A stretch of 64,000 nucleotides of DNA from Rhizobium sp. J15 (GTDB lineage Bacteria; Pseudomonadota; Alphaproteobacteria; Rhizobiales; Rhizobiaceae): contig NZ_NWSX01000012.1 of the NCBI RefSeq assembly GCF_002531825.1, positions 91,406 to 155,405 on the forward strand, read 5' to 3'. Each line of letters starts with the position of its first letter. The stretch's first letter is position 1. Both the position numbers and the translations under genes were made by a program. The notes beneath the pieces are model-generated. The model searched no databases, was not told the origin of the DNA, and was given only the letters and a program-made list of their open reading frames with translations. Below, piece after piece: positions 20,313 through 29,457 of this stretch.

Positions 20313-23225
20313 TCAGGCCCGCTTCGTCAGCGGAAATCGCTCCCGCAGCAGCCGCAGGACCGCTTCCGAAGTCGCCGGCTGGCCCAAATGATAGCTCTGC
20401 CCGTAATTGCAGCCCATCTTGGCGAGTTCGATCGCATCCTCGTCGGATTCGATCCCCTCCGCCACCACCTTCATCTCCAGCTCGCGCGCCATTGCTATCA
20501 CGGATTTCAGCACGGTCGCCTTCTTGTCGTTGCCGCCGCGCACGAGCGTCTTGTCGAGCTTGATCGTGTCGAACGGGAAACGCGTGAGATAGGCCAGCGA
20601 CGAGTAGCCGGTGCCGAAATCATCGAGCGCGAGGCCGATGCCGGCTTCTTTCAGCTTCTGCAGCACGAGCCGCGCCTGTTCCGGATTCTCCATCACCATG
20701 GATTCCGTCAGTTCGAGCTTGAGGCGCGAGGGCTCGCAATGTGTCTTGGCGAGCACGGAGCGCACGTCGTCGTAGAGCTCGTTGTTGAGCAGCTGCACGC
20801 TCGACAGGTTGATCGAGACGAAGATCGGCAGTTCGCCGGTCTGGTGCTGCCAGCTCATCAGATCGTTGGTCGCCTGCTCGAGCGCGAATATGCCGAGCGC
20901 CCCGATGATATCGGAAGCCTCGGCGATCGGAATGAATTCGGAGGGCGGGATATTGCCGCGCTTGGGATGTTCCCAGCGCATCAGGGCCTCGAAACCGGCG
21001 ACCTCGGCATCCTCCAGCCGCGCGATCGGCTGGTAGACCATCGACAGTTCCTTGCGCTCGATGGCGCGGCGCAGGTCCGTTTCCAGCTGCAGGCGGTCGG
21101 TGCCGAAATCGCGGAAGGCCGGCTGGAACGGCTCGACGCGGTTGCCGCCGGCACGCTTTGCCCGGTACATGGCAAGCTCTGCATCGCTGAGCAGGCCACT
21201 GGCGCTTTCCTGGCGATCCACCCAGGAGGCGAGGCCGATCGAGGCCGTCAGGATGATCTCGCGATTGGAGAAATTGATCGGCACCATGATCGCCTTGCTG
21301 ATCGCGTCGGCGAAATCGGCGACCTTGGCCGGATTGTGCTCGGAAACGAGAATAAGGCCGAACTGGTCGCCTGCAAGCCGCGCCAGCGTATCCTGCGGCT
21401 TCAGGAGCCGGCGCAGGCGCCGCGTCAGCGCGATGAGGATGTTGTCGCCGGCTGCGACGCCGAGCGAATCGTTGACCAGCTTGTAGCGGTCGATGTCGAT
21501 CACCATCACCGTCGGGCGCAGCGTTTCCCCGCCCGGCGCCAGCGCCAGCACTGATTGCAGGCGGTCGAGGAAGACCTGCCGGTTCGGCAGTCCGGTCAGA
21601 TTGTCGTGCAGCGCATCGTGCAACAGCCGCTCGACGGAATTCTTCTGCTCCGTCACGTCGACGATCGTGCCGACGCAGCGGATGATCTCGCCGTTCGAGC
21701 CGAGCACCGGCCGGGCGCGGATCAACAGCCAATGAAAATGCCCGTCCTCGGCGCGGATGCGGAATTCGTGGTTCAGCCGGCCGCGCCGGTGTTCGAGCAG
21801 CACGTCGAGCGTGGCGCGGAAGCGGTCGCGGTCATCCGGGTGCAGCCTCGGCAGCCAGTTGCGCGCCGCCCCGTGCATCGCGCCGGCGGAAAGGCCGAGC
21901 TTGATCGAGACGTCGGGAATGGTGACGACGCGGTCGCGCGCCACGTCCCAGTCCCACACCATGTCGCCGGAGCCGGTCAGCGCCAGCGATTGCCGTTCGA
22001 GATCGGAAAACAGCCCCTGCTGGAAGGCGCCGCCGGCAAAGGCGTGCTGCATCACCGTGAAGCCGATCAGGAGCACGATGAGCACGAGGCCGCCGCCGAG
22101 CGCCGGCTGGATGATGTCGTTGTCGAGCCGGCCGGTGACCGTCAGCCACGCCCCGAACAGCCAGACGAGCGTCAGCGCCCAGGCCGGCACTAGGAGGATG
22201 GCGCGGTCGTAGCGGTTGAAGCCGAGATAGATGATCAAAAGCAGGCCGGTCGCCGCCGTCAGCGCGAAGGATAGCCTGGCGATGCCGGCCGCGATCGACG
22301 GATCGTAGATCGCCACGCCAAAGAGCAGGGCAAGGCCGAGTACCCAGGCGAGCGTCGCGTAACCCAGATGCGCATGCCAGCGGTTGAGGTTCAGATAGGT
22401 GAAGAGGAAGATGACGAAACTCGAGGCCAGCGCCACTTCCGCGCAGGCGCGCCATATTCGCTGGTCGGCCGAGGCGACGCTGATCAGCTTGCCGAGAAAA
22501 CCGAAGTCTACGCAGATATAGCCGAGCACCGCCCAGGCGAGCGCTGCCGTCGCCGGCAGCATCGAGGTGCCCTTGACGACGAAGAGGATGGTCAGGAACA
22601 CGGCCAAGAGGCCGGCGATGCCGAGCACGATGCCGCGATAGAGCGTGAAGGCGTTGATCGTATCCTTGTAGGCGTTCGGCTCCCAGAGATAGATCTGCGG
22701 CAGCTCCGGCGTCGAAAGCTCCGCGACGAAAGTGATGACCGCGCCGGGGTTCAGCGTGATGCGAAAGACGTCGGCCTCATCGCTCGGCTGCCGGTCGAGC
22801 GCGAAACCTTCGCTCGGCGTGATCGCCATGATGCGCTGCGAGCCGAGATCCGGCCAGAAGAGCTTGGAATTGACCAGACGGAAATGCGGCGCGACGATCA
22901 CGCGCTCGAGCTGCTCCTCGGAAACATTGGCGAGCGCAAACACTGCCCAATCGCCCTGATGGTTCTCCGAGCTGGCCCGAACCTCGATGCGGCGGCGGAT
23001 GCCGTCGGCGCCTGCGGCCGTCGAAACCTGGAATGCCTCGCCCTGATTGGCGTAGATCTCGGTCGTCGCCGTCAGGTCGAGGGCTGTATCGTCACGGGAA
23101 ATCTTCACCGGTTCGGCCGCCTGGGCAACGCTCGCCACGAGGGCGAAGGCCGCCAGGAAAAAGGCTGCGATCACCGCGATCACTCGTCCGGACGGTGACT
23201 TGGGCAGCATGCGGTCTCTGGTCAT
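20313..23225 (-). CDS. 7TM sensor with PAS, degenerate GGDEF and EAL domains
   Basis: A 970-residue membrane sensor of cyclic di-GMP turnover. Order: signal peptide, periplasmic domain to about residue 190, seven helices (about 190-400) in the 7TMR-DISM style, a PAS domain (about 430-555), GGDEF (about 565-725) and EAL (about 740-970). The cyclase motif reads AGDQF near residue 618 instead of GGDEF, so cyclase activity is doubtful. The phosphodiesterase residues look intact: EALMRW, the NLSS segment, ELTES, DDFGTGYS, the lysine in IKLDK and AEGIES. The start overlaps the stop of the acetyltransferase gene (ATGA). Confidence 0.92.
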   Translation of the reverse strand: MTRDRMLPKSPSGRVIAVIAAFFLAAFALVASVAQAAEPVKISRDDTALDLTATTEIYANQGEAFQVSTAAGADGIRRRIEVRASSENHQGDWAVFALANVSEEQLERVIVAPHFRLVNSKLFWPDLGSQRIMAITPSEGFALDRQPSDEADVFRITLNPGAVITFVAELSTPELPQIYLWEPNAYKDTINAFTLYRGIVLGIAGLLAVFLTILFVVKGTSMLPATAALAWAVLGYICVDFGFLGKLISVASADQRIWRACAEVALASSFVIFLFTYLNLNRWHAHLGYATLAWVLGLALLFGVAIYDPSIAAGIARLSFALTAATGLLLIIYLGFNRYDRAILLVPAWALTLVWLFGAWLTVTGRLDNDIIQPALGGGLVLIVLLIGFTVMQHAFAGGAFQQGLFSDLERQSLALTGSGDMVWDWDVARDRVVTIPDVSIKLGLSAGAMHGAARNWLPRLHPDDRDRFRATLDVLLEHRRGRLNHEFRIRAEDGHFHWLLIRARPVLGSNGEIIRCVGTIVDVTEQKNSVERLLHDALHDNLTGLPNRQVFLDRLQSVLALAPGGETLRPTVMVIDIDRYKLVNDSLGVAAGDNILIALTRRLRRLLKPQDTLARLAGDQFGLILVSEHNPAKVADFADAISKAIMVPINFSNREIILTASIGLASWVDRQESASGLLSDAELAMYRAKRAGGNRVEPFQPAFRDFGTDRLQLETDLRRAIERKELSMVYQPIARLEDAEVAGFEALMRWEHPKRGNIPPSEFIPIAEASDIIGALGIFALEQATNDLMSWQHQTGELPIFVSINLSSVQLLNNELYDDVRSVLAKTHCEPSRLKLELTESMVMENPEQARLVLQKLKEAGIGLALDDFGTGYSSLAYLTRFPFDTIKLDKTLVRGGNDKKATVLKSVIAMARELEMKVVAEGIESDEDAIELAKMGCNYGQSYHLGQPATSEAVLRLLRERFPLTKRA

Positions 23226-23836
23226 CGGCTGTCGGTTTTCCTGCCTTTATCCGTATCGGTGGCGAGACGTGAAAACATCACATGGTCGTGCCACTGACCG
23301 TTGATCTTCAAATATCCGCGCAGATAGCCTTCCCGCTGAAACCCGGCTTTTTCAAGCAGGCGGATGCTGCGCGCGTTATCTGGAATACAGGCTGCTTCGA
23401 TACGGTGCAACTCAAGCCCGGTGAAGATATAAGGAATAACCATTTGAAGGGCGGCAAACATATGCCCCTGGCCGGCATGGCGTTCGCCCATCCAGTAGCC
23501 GATCATGCAGCTTTGCGCCGCACCCCGTCTTATGTAGCCGATGGTGATGCCGCCGACGAGCGTCATGTTGTCCCTGAGGAAGATGAACAGCGGGATCGCC
23601 TGGCCCGAGGCATATTCCTGCTTCCCGCGGATGACGCGGGCGCGGTAGGCGCCCTCCGTCAGCTCGTCGCGTCGCCAGGTCGGCTCCCAGGGCTCCAGGA
23701 ACTTGCGGCTCTCGGCGCGCAGCCGGTGCCATTGGCTGAAATCCTGGTAGCGCGGCAGGCGCAGCAGATATTTGTCGTTTTCCAGCTCGACCGCTTCCGG
23801 CTGCCGCGACAGGAACCGAAAAACCGATTTTGGCAT
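23222..23836 (-). CDS. RimJ-like GNAT N-acetyltransferase
   Basis: A 204-residue GNAT acetyltransferase of the RimJ/RimL type, which acetylates the N-terminal alanine of ribosomal protein S5 in Escherichia coli. The acetyl-CoA signature region is GYWMGERHAGQGHMFAALQM and the C-terminal part has NARSIRLLEKAGFQREGYLR. It lies 29 bases after the M16 peptidase gene and overlaps the GGDEF/EAL gene by 4 bases. The substrate is inferred from family only. Confidence 0.85.
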   Translation of the reverse strand: MPKSVFRFLSRQPEAVELENDKYLLRLPRYQDFSQWHRLRAESRKFLEPWEPTWRRDELTEGAYRARVIRGKQEYASGQAIPLFIFLRDNMTLVGGITIGYIRRGAAQSCMIGYWMGERHAGQGHMFAALQMVIPYIFTGLELHRIEAACIPDNARSIRLLEKAGFQREGYLRGYLKINGQWHDHVMFSRLATDTDKGRKTDSR

Positions 23837-23865
23837 CGATCACTCCCGGCGGAACGGACGGCGGC

Positions 23866-25164
23866 TCAGAGGCTTGCCTGCATCGTCTTCGGCGCCGGGA
23901 CCGAAAGCGAGGCTTTGATGTCTTCCATTGGCGCGAGCTGTTCCAATGGCCCGATCGCCGAAAGCGTCGGCACCGTGTCGTAGAACAGCCGGCCGGCAAG
24001 ATCGGTCAGCCGCTCGATGGTGATGCCCTCAAGCCGCTCCATCATCTCCGGATTGGAGATCGGCCGGCCGTAGAGCATCATCTGCCGGGCGATCTGGCCG
24101 GCGCGGGCGGCCGGGCTCTCCTGGCCCATCAGCAGTTGGGCGCGGATCTGGGCGCGGGCGCGCTCGATTTCCTTCTGGTGGATCTGATCGGCGGATTTGT
24201 GCAGCTCGTCGATGATGACGGGCACCAGTTCCGGCAGGTTTTCGCCGCCGGTCGCCGCATGGATGCCGAAGATGCCGGTGTCGGAAAAGCCCCAGTGGAA
24301 GGCATAGACGGAATAACAGAGGCCGCGGAATTCGCGCACTTCCTGGAAGAGCCGCGAAGACATGCCGCCGCCGAGGATGTTGGCGAGGATCTGCGAGCAG
24401 TAGAAATCGCGGGCGTGATAGGGCTTGCCCTCGAAGCCGAGCAGGATCTGCGCGTCCATCAGGTCGCGCGGCTCGCGCACGCTGCCGCCGATATAGCGCG
24501 CCGCTTCCATGACCGGCGGCGCCGACGGCGTAGTCGGCAGGCTGGCGAAGCGATCCTCGACCATGCGCAGGAATTCTTCATGATCGACGGCGCCGGTGGC
24601 CACCACGAACATGCGGTCGGTCGTGTAGTTGCGGCTGAGGTAGGTGCGGATCTGCGGCGGCGTGAAGGAGACAACGGTCTCCGGCGTGCCGAGGATCGGC
24701 CGTCCGAGCGTCTGGTCGCGATAAGCGGCCTCGGAGAAGCGGTCGAACACCACGTCGTCGGGCGTGTCGTTGGCGGCGTTGATCTCCTGCAGGATCACCT
24801 GCTTCTCGCGTTCGAGTTCTTCCTCCTCGAAGGCCGATTCCGTCAGGATGTCGGCGAGAATGTCGACGGCGAGCGGAACATGGTCCTTGAGCACGCGGGC
24901 GTAATAGGACGTCGTCTCGGTCGAGGTGGCGGCATTGACTTCGCCGCCCACGTCCTCGATTTCCTCGGCGATCTGGCGGGCCGTGCGGCGCGCCGTGCCT
25001 TTGAAGGCCATGTGTTCGAGCAGGTGAGCGATGCCGTGCTCGTCTAGCGTCTCGTTACGCGATCCTGATTTGATCCAGACTCCGAGCGCGACGCTTTCGA
25101 GATGCGGCATGGTCTCGGTGACTACTGTCAGCCCGGATTTCAGCCGGGTGCACTCAACTGTCAT
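23866..25164 (-). CDS. M16 zinc peptidase (processing-peptidase-like)
   Basis: A 432-residue M16B peptidase similar to the beta subunit of mitochondrial processing peptidase. The inverted zinc motif HLLEHMAFKG (HxxEH) is present near residue 45, with the downstream glutamate in the EDVGGEVNAATSTE region. The C-terminal non-catalytic half is complete. A single subunit is encoded here. It follows threonine synthase after a 3-base gap, an arrangement common in rhizobia. Confidence 0.93.
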   Translation of the reverse strand: MTVECTRLKSGLTVVTETMPHLESVALGVWIKSGSRNETLDEHGIAHLLEHMAFKGTARRTARQIAEEIEDVGGEVNAATSTETTSYYARVLKDHVPLAVDILADILTESAFEEEELEREKQVILQEINAANDTPDDVVFDRFSEAAYRDQTLGRPILGTPETVVSFTPPQIRTYLSRNYTTDRMFVVATGAVDHEEFLRMVEDRFASLPTTPSAPPVMEAARYIGGSVREPRDLMDAQILLGFEGKPYHARDFYCSQILANILGGGMSSRLFQEVREFRGLCYSVYAFHWGFSDTGIFGIHAATGGENLPELVPVIIDELHKSADQIHQKEIERARAQIRAQLLMGQESPAARAGQIARQMMLYGRPISNPEMMERLEGITIERLTDLAGRLFYDTVPTLSAIGPLEQLAPMEDIKASLSVPAPKTMQASL

Positions 25165-25167
25165 TGG

Positions 25168-26583
25168 CTATCTTTCTGCGCCTGCCTTCGTCTCGCCGCG
25201 GGCGTGCTGGCCGATAAAGGTTTCTACGGCTTTAAGCTCCGGCTTGATGATCTGGAAACGCTCCTCCCTGTCCATCAGACCAGCAAGCCACGTCGGAAGC
25301 GCCGGGTCAATACCGGAGGCGGATTTTACGGCGACGGGGAATTTCGCCGGATGCGCGGTCGCAAGCGTCACCATCGGCGTATTCGGCTTCTCCTTCTTCT
25401 CAGCGACGAAGACGCCGATCGCCGAATGCGGATCAAGGAGATAGCCGGTCTCGGCATGGGTTTTGCGGATCGTCTCGGCCACCTGCTTTTCGCTGGCGCG
25501 CCCGGCGCGGAAGTCGCGGCGGATCGTCTTCAGCGCCTCCGGCGCAATCTCGAAGCCGCCCGATTGCTTCAGGCTTTCCATCGCCGCGCGCACCTTCGAG
25601 GCGTCGCGGTCATAGGCTTCGAAAAGCAGCCGTTCGAAGTTCGAGGAGATCTGGATGTCCATCGACGGCGACGTCGTCGCCTTGACCGCCTTCATGTCGT
25701 AGCGGCCGGTCTTCAGCGTCCGCGTCAGGATGTCGTTCTCGTTGGTGGCGATGACGAGCCGGTCGATCGGAAGGCCCATGCGCTTGGCGCAGTAGCCGGC
25801 GAAAATATCGCCGAAATTGCCGGTCGGCACCGTGAACGAGATCTTCCGGTCCGGCCCGCCGAGCGCCACGGCCGTCGTGAAATAATAGACGATCTGGGCC
25901 ATGATGCGCGCCCAGTTGATCGAGTTGACGCCCGAGAGCCTGACCTTGTCGCGGAAGGCCACGTCGTTGAACATCGCTTTGACGAGGTTCTGGCAGTCGT
26001 CGAAATTGCCTTCGACGGCGAGTGCATGCACGTTCGCCGAGGTCGAGGTCGTCATCTGCCGCTGCTGCACCGGCGAGACCTTGCCGTGCGGGAAGAGGAT
26101 GAAGATGTCGGTGCGTTCGCGCCCGGCGAATGCGTCGATGGCAGCACCGCCGGTGTCGCCCGAGGTTGCGCCGACGATCGTCGCCCGCTCGCCGCGCTTT
26201 TCCAGCGCATAGTCCATCAGCCGCGCGAGCAGTTGCATCGCCACATCCTTGAAGGCGAGGGTCGTGCCGTGGAAAAGCTCCATCACGAAGCTGTTCGGCC
26301 CGGTCTGGACGAGCGGGGCGATCGCCGGGTGGCGGAAGGTGCCGTAGGCCTCGTCGATCATCGCCCGGAAGGTTTCGTCAGGGATCTCGCCATTGGTGAA
26401 GGGCGACAGGATGGTAAAGGCGATCTCCTGATAGGTCTTCCCCCGCAGGCTGCGGATTTCCTTCTTGGAAAAGCTTGGCCATTTGCGTGGAACATAAAGC
26501 CCGCCGTCGCGCGCCAGCCCCGTCAGCAGGGCGTCGCAAAAGCCGAGGGAAGGGGCCTCGCCGCGGGTCGAGATATAGTCCAC
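25168..26583 (-). CDS. thrC: Threonine synthase
   Basis: It converts O-phosphohomoserine to threonine with pyridoxal phosphate. The 471-residue product is of the longer threonine synthase class. The PLP lysine is in the motif FHGTTLAFKDVAMQ, and the phosphate-binding loop appears as GATSGDTGGAAIDAF. GTG 26583 is the preferred start because it gives VDYISTRGEAPSLGF, the usual N-terminus; a longer frame reaches 26658. An AAGGA site precedes the GTG. It heads the minus-strand run thrC-M16-rimJ-GGDEF/EAL. Confidence 0.95.
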   Translation of the reverse strand: MDYISTRGEAPSLGFCDALLTGLARDGGLYVPRKWPSFSKKEIRSLRGKTYQEIAFTILSPFTNGEIPDETFRAMIDEAYGTFRHPAIAPLVQTGPNSFVMELFHGTTLAFKDVAMQLLARLMDYALEKRGERATIVGATSGDTGGAAIDAFAGRERTDIFILFPHGKVSPVQQRQMTTSTSANVHALAVEGNFDDCQNLVKAMFNDVAFRDKVRLSGVNSINWARIMAQIVYYFTTAVALGGPDRKISFTVPTGNFGDIFAGYCAKRMGLPIDRLVIATNENDILTRTLKTGRYDMKAVKATTSPSMDIQISSNFERLLFEAYDRDASKVRAAMESLKQSGGFEIAPEALKTIRRDFRAGRASEKQVAETIRKTHAETGYLLDPHSAIGVFVAEKKEKPNTPMVTLATAHPAKFPVAVKSASGIDPALPTWLAGLMDREERFQIIKPELKAVETFIGQHARGETKAGAER

Positions 26584-26858
26584 GTTCGTTATCCTTGATC
26601 TATCGCTGGAGGAAATACGGCCGGGCGCAGCCTGGCCCGCTTTGCCGCAAACCGGCAAGGCGCTGCCCTCGAGGCCACACCATTGCCGTTATCTTGTTGA
26701 AGTTGCCCGCATCCGGCGGCGAAAAGTGCATCAAAACGGCGCGTACCCAATCGATTTTTGTTTGCGCCGCTGATATAGACCATCGCAAACCGTCGTGAAA
26801 GGCCTCGCGAAAAAGACATGGGGCCTCCAAGAAACGCTTGTGCAAGGGGTGGAATATC

Positions 26859-27503
26859 GTGCTCGGCAAGGTCTCGCGTCTCATCGTCTCTGCTTCTTTC
26901 CTTGCCCTGCTGGCTGGTTGCAACTCGCTCGGCGTAGGCGGCGACAGCAAGACGGAGCCGCCGCCGGCCCAGCCGAACGGCAACGCCCAGATCATGCCGC
27001 TGGCGCCGGCCAATCCGTCCTCGAACAATCCTTCGATCGGCACCGCCACGACGGCGCAAGGCACGACGGCCCCGGTCGTTCAGGGCGCCTGCCCGCAGAT
27101 CTTCATGCGCGACCAGGATGCGATCTTCCGCACCTACGCCAAGGGCAAGAAGGACGATCCGCAGCAGATTGTCCTCCAGGCCTCCGTCGGCGATTACACC
27201 CGCCAGTGCACGCTGAACGACACGAACCTGACGATGACCATCGTCGCGCAGCTGCGCCTCATCACCGGTCCGGCCGGTGGTCCCGGTCCGGTCACGCTGC
27301 CGATCCGCATCTCCGTCGTCGACGGCGACAGCGTGCTCTATTCCGAAGTCACCAAGTTCCCGACGGAGATCCCGCAGGGTGCCGCGAGCGCGCAGGTGAT
27401 CTTCCGCAAGGAAGGCATCAAGCTGCCGGTCGGCTCCGGCGCGCTGGTCCGCGTCAACATCGGCTTCGATACCCAGCCGGCAAAGAGCAAGAAGAGCAGC
27501 TAA
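26859..27503 (+). CDS. Hypothetical lipoprotein
   Basis: A 214-residue predicted lipoprotein. The GTG start at 26859 gives VSRLIVSASFLALLAGCNSL with a clear lipobox (LLAGC). A proline/asparagine/threonine-rich linker of about 50 residues follows, then a compact domain with CPQIFMRDQDAIFRTY and RQCTLNDTNLTMTIV. A cysteine pair could form a disulfide. An AAGGGG site precedes the GTG. I do not recognise a named family; such proteins are common and conserved in Rhizobiales. Confidence 0.75.
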   Translation: MLGKVSRLIVSASFLALLAGCNSLGVGGDSKTEPPPAQPNGNAQIMPLAPANPSSNNPSIGTATTAQGTTAPVVQGACPQIFMRDQDAIFRTYAKGKKDDPQQIVLQASVGDYTRQCTLNDTNLTMTIVAQLRLITGPAGGPGPVTLPIRISVVDGDSVLYSEVTKFPTEIPQGAASAQVIFRKEGIKLPVGSGALVRVNIGFDTQPAKSKKSS

Positions 27504-27638
27504 AAGCAATTTTGCTGGGCTCGGATGCCCTCAGCCCTGCGCTCGTCATGGGAATCCATTCATCGCGCGTCGGCGCGGTGAATGACTATCGTCGACGTAA
27601 GTAGTCTTCTTTCGCGCCCAAGGACTTGGGCGCACTGG

Positions 27639-27661
27639 ATCCCTGTGACGAGCACAGGGAT
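27639..27661. repeat. ACGAG-loop hairpin repeat, copy 2
   Basis: ATCCCTGTG (27639-27647), loop ACGAG, CACAGGGAT (27653-27661): a perfect 9-bp stem between the convergent lipoprotein and HAD genes. A second palindrome, GCGCCCAA-GGAC-TTGGGCGC, lies just before it (27614-27633). Together they may end transcription from both sides. Confidence 0.8.
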
Positions 27662-27687
27662 GAGGGAGCAAAGGGTGTTGCCTAACC

Positions 27688-28377
27688 TTAAAGTACGCCT
27701 TCCCATGCCGCGAGCGCGGCGACGACGCCCGGCAGGTCGTTCATGCGCGAGATGACCGTCTCGGCGCCGGCATCCGTCAGTTTGTCGGCATGCGCGGGGT
27801 AGCTGTGCGAGGCGCCGGTAAAGCCGATGACCCGCATGCCGGCGGCGCGCGCCGCGTGCACGCCGTGCACGGAATCCTCGACGACGACCGTCTTGTCGGG
27901 CGAAACCCCCATGCGGCTCGCGCCATGCAGGAAGATGTCGGGCTTCGGCTTGACGCGGTCGGCGCCGAGATCCTTGGCGGAAAAGATATTGGGCGCGAAC
28001 AGCGGCTTCAGACCCACTTTGCCCAGCATCATGTCGAGCCGCTTCGTGCTCGAATTCGAGCAGATGCAGCGCTTCATCGGCAGCCTGGAGATGGCGAATT
28101 CGACGCCGGGAATGGCCTTCACGTCACTCGCCAGCCTGGCGTCGAGCAGCTTTTCCGATTTCTCCAGCAGCGAAGCCGAAAGCGGGATGCTTGCCTCGCG
28201 CTCGATCTGGAGCAGGATGTTGTGCCATGTCATGCCGGCGAAGCGCTCGCCCATTTCTTCGGCGCCGATCGGATAGCCGGCCTCCGTCAGAAGCCCGGAT
28301 TCGACTTCCGCCGCGATGATTTCCGAATCGACCAGAACGCCGTCGCAGTCGAAGATGATGAGGTCGAAGCCGTCCAT
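27688..28377 (-). CDS. HAD family phosphatase (phosphoglycolate phosphatase-like)
   Basis: A 229-residue HAD subfamily IA hydrolase. The nucleophile motif is IIFDCDGVLVDSE, motif II is CSNSSTKR, the lysine is in KPKPDIFLHGA and motif IV is VVVEDSVHGVHAA. The substrate is probably a sugar or glycol phosphate but cannot be fixed from sequence. The start at 28377 (MDGFDLIIFDCDG) is preferred over the longer frame from 28446. It is divergent from bioR. Confidence 0.88.
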   Translation of the reverse strand: MDGFDLIIFDCDGVLVDSEIIAAEVESGLLTEAGYPIGAEEMGERFAGMTWHNILLQIEREASIPLSASLLEKSEKLLDARLASDVKAIPGVEFAISRLPMKRCICSNSSTKRLDMMLGKVGLKPLFAPNIFSAKDLGADRVKPKPDIFLHGASRMGVSPDKTVVVEDSVHGVHAARAAGMRVIGFTGASHSYPAHADKLTDAGAETVISRMNDLPGVVAALAAWEGVL

Positions 28378-28576
28378 ATGTTCACGCCTTGCTGGAAGTC
28401 TGGGTCTTGTCCGGGAATGCTGCGGCTTTACACGATGGCCGGCCAAAGCTCAACCTGATCTCCGGCATGGCTGGGATGCGGCACGCGGGCGGCTCCGCGC
28501 CGGCTATAGGATCGGTGGCGCGAGACACGGTCACTCCGGCCTCGACAAGCCGGTACCTGCCCGCTACTGAACGTGC

Positions 28577-29245
28577 ATGGCTAGGGAACCGGAAGATACA
28601 ATCGCAAGCCGCATCAGCCGGGTGCTCGCCGAGCGCATCGTGCTCGGCGAACTGCCACCGGGCGCGCGCCTGCGGCAGGACCATATCGCCGAGGAATTTC
28701 AAGCCAGCCACGTGCCGGTGCGGGAAGCCTTCCGCCGGCTGGAGGCGCAGGGGCTGGCGATCAGCGAGCCGCGCCGGGGCGTGCGCGTTGCCTCCTTCGA
28801 TCTCGCCGAAGTGCGCGAAGTCGCCGAAATGCGCGCCGCCCTCGAAGTGCTGGCGCTGAAACATGCCGTCCGGCACATGACCCCCGCCATTCTCGATGCC
28901 GCCGAGGCGGCGGCGCGCGAGGGCGATGCCGCGGCCGACGTCCATGCCTGGGAGGAGGCCAACCGCCGCTTCCATCGGCTGATCCTTTCCCCATGCGCCA
29001 TGCCGCGCCTGCTTGCCGCCATCGATGATCTGCATGCGGCCAGCGCCCGTTTTCTTTTTTCCGCCTGGCGTTCCGGCTGGGAAAAACGGACGGATCACGA
29101 CCATCGGGCCATCCTCGCCGCCCTTCGCCAGGGCAAGGCCGAAGAGGCCGCCGCCATTCTGCAGAAACATGTGCAATGGATCGGCCGCGCCCCGCAATCC
29201 GCTCAAAAGAGCGGTGGGCCCGACGCCTTCGCCATCGTAGGCTGA
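28577..29245 (+). CDS. bioR: BioR, GntR-family biotin repressor
   Basis: A 222-residue GntR/FCD regulator: winged-helix domain at residues 5-70 (LPPGARLRQDHIAEEFQASH, then VPVREAFRRLEAQG) and a C-terminal all-helical FCD ligand domain with metal-site-like histidines (ANRRFHRLIL, RTDHDHRAILAAL). BioR replaces BirA as the biotin-operon repressor in many alphaproteobacteria. The identification rests on its position before bioY and on two copies of the established BioR box type, TTATAGATAA and TTATCTATAA, in the spacer that follows. Confidence 0.9.
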   Translation: MAREPEDTIASRISRVLAERIVLGELPPGARLRQDHIAEEFQASHVPVREAFRRLEAQGLAISEPRRGVRVASFDLAEVREVAEMRAALEVLALKHAVRHMTPAILDAAEAAAREGDAAADVHAWEEANRRFHRLILSPCAMPRLLAAIDDLHAASARFLFSAWRSGWEKRTDHDHRAILAALRQGKAEEAAAILQKHVQWIGRAPQSAQKSGGPDAFAIVG

Positions 29246-29257
29246 CTTTCTCTAAAA

Positions 29258-29267
29258 TTATAGATAA
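29258..29267. promoter_or_regulatory. BioR box 1 (TTATAGATAA)
   Basis: TTATAGATAA, an exact match to the TTATMKATAA-type BioR consensus read on one strand, lies 13 bases after the bioR stop codon and about 190 bases upstream of bioY. Confidence 0.85.
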
Positions 29268-29430
29268 TTTTGTCGGCGAAGAGACGGCTAAATAATTAAG
29301 CGTTTTCATTCGGTTGCGGCGCATGTCTGCATCGACTCGCGAGCCTCGAATGTTGGAATTGATCCAAAGTCAGCTCAGTCAGCTTGCATTTGAGTCGAAT
29401 CCTTTTCATAAAAATAGATGAAATCAAAAA

Positions 29431-29441
29431 TTATCTATAAT
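29431..29441. promoter_or_regulatory. BioR box 2 overlapping a -10 element of bioY
   Basis: TTATCTATAA (29431-29440) overlaps a perfect TATAAT (29436-29441) and ends 17 bases before the bioY ATG, with the AAGGAGAG ribosome-binding site in between. A repressor bound here would block the promoter directly. Confidence 0.88.
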
Positions 29442-29457
29442 TTGAAAAGGAGAGCCT

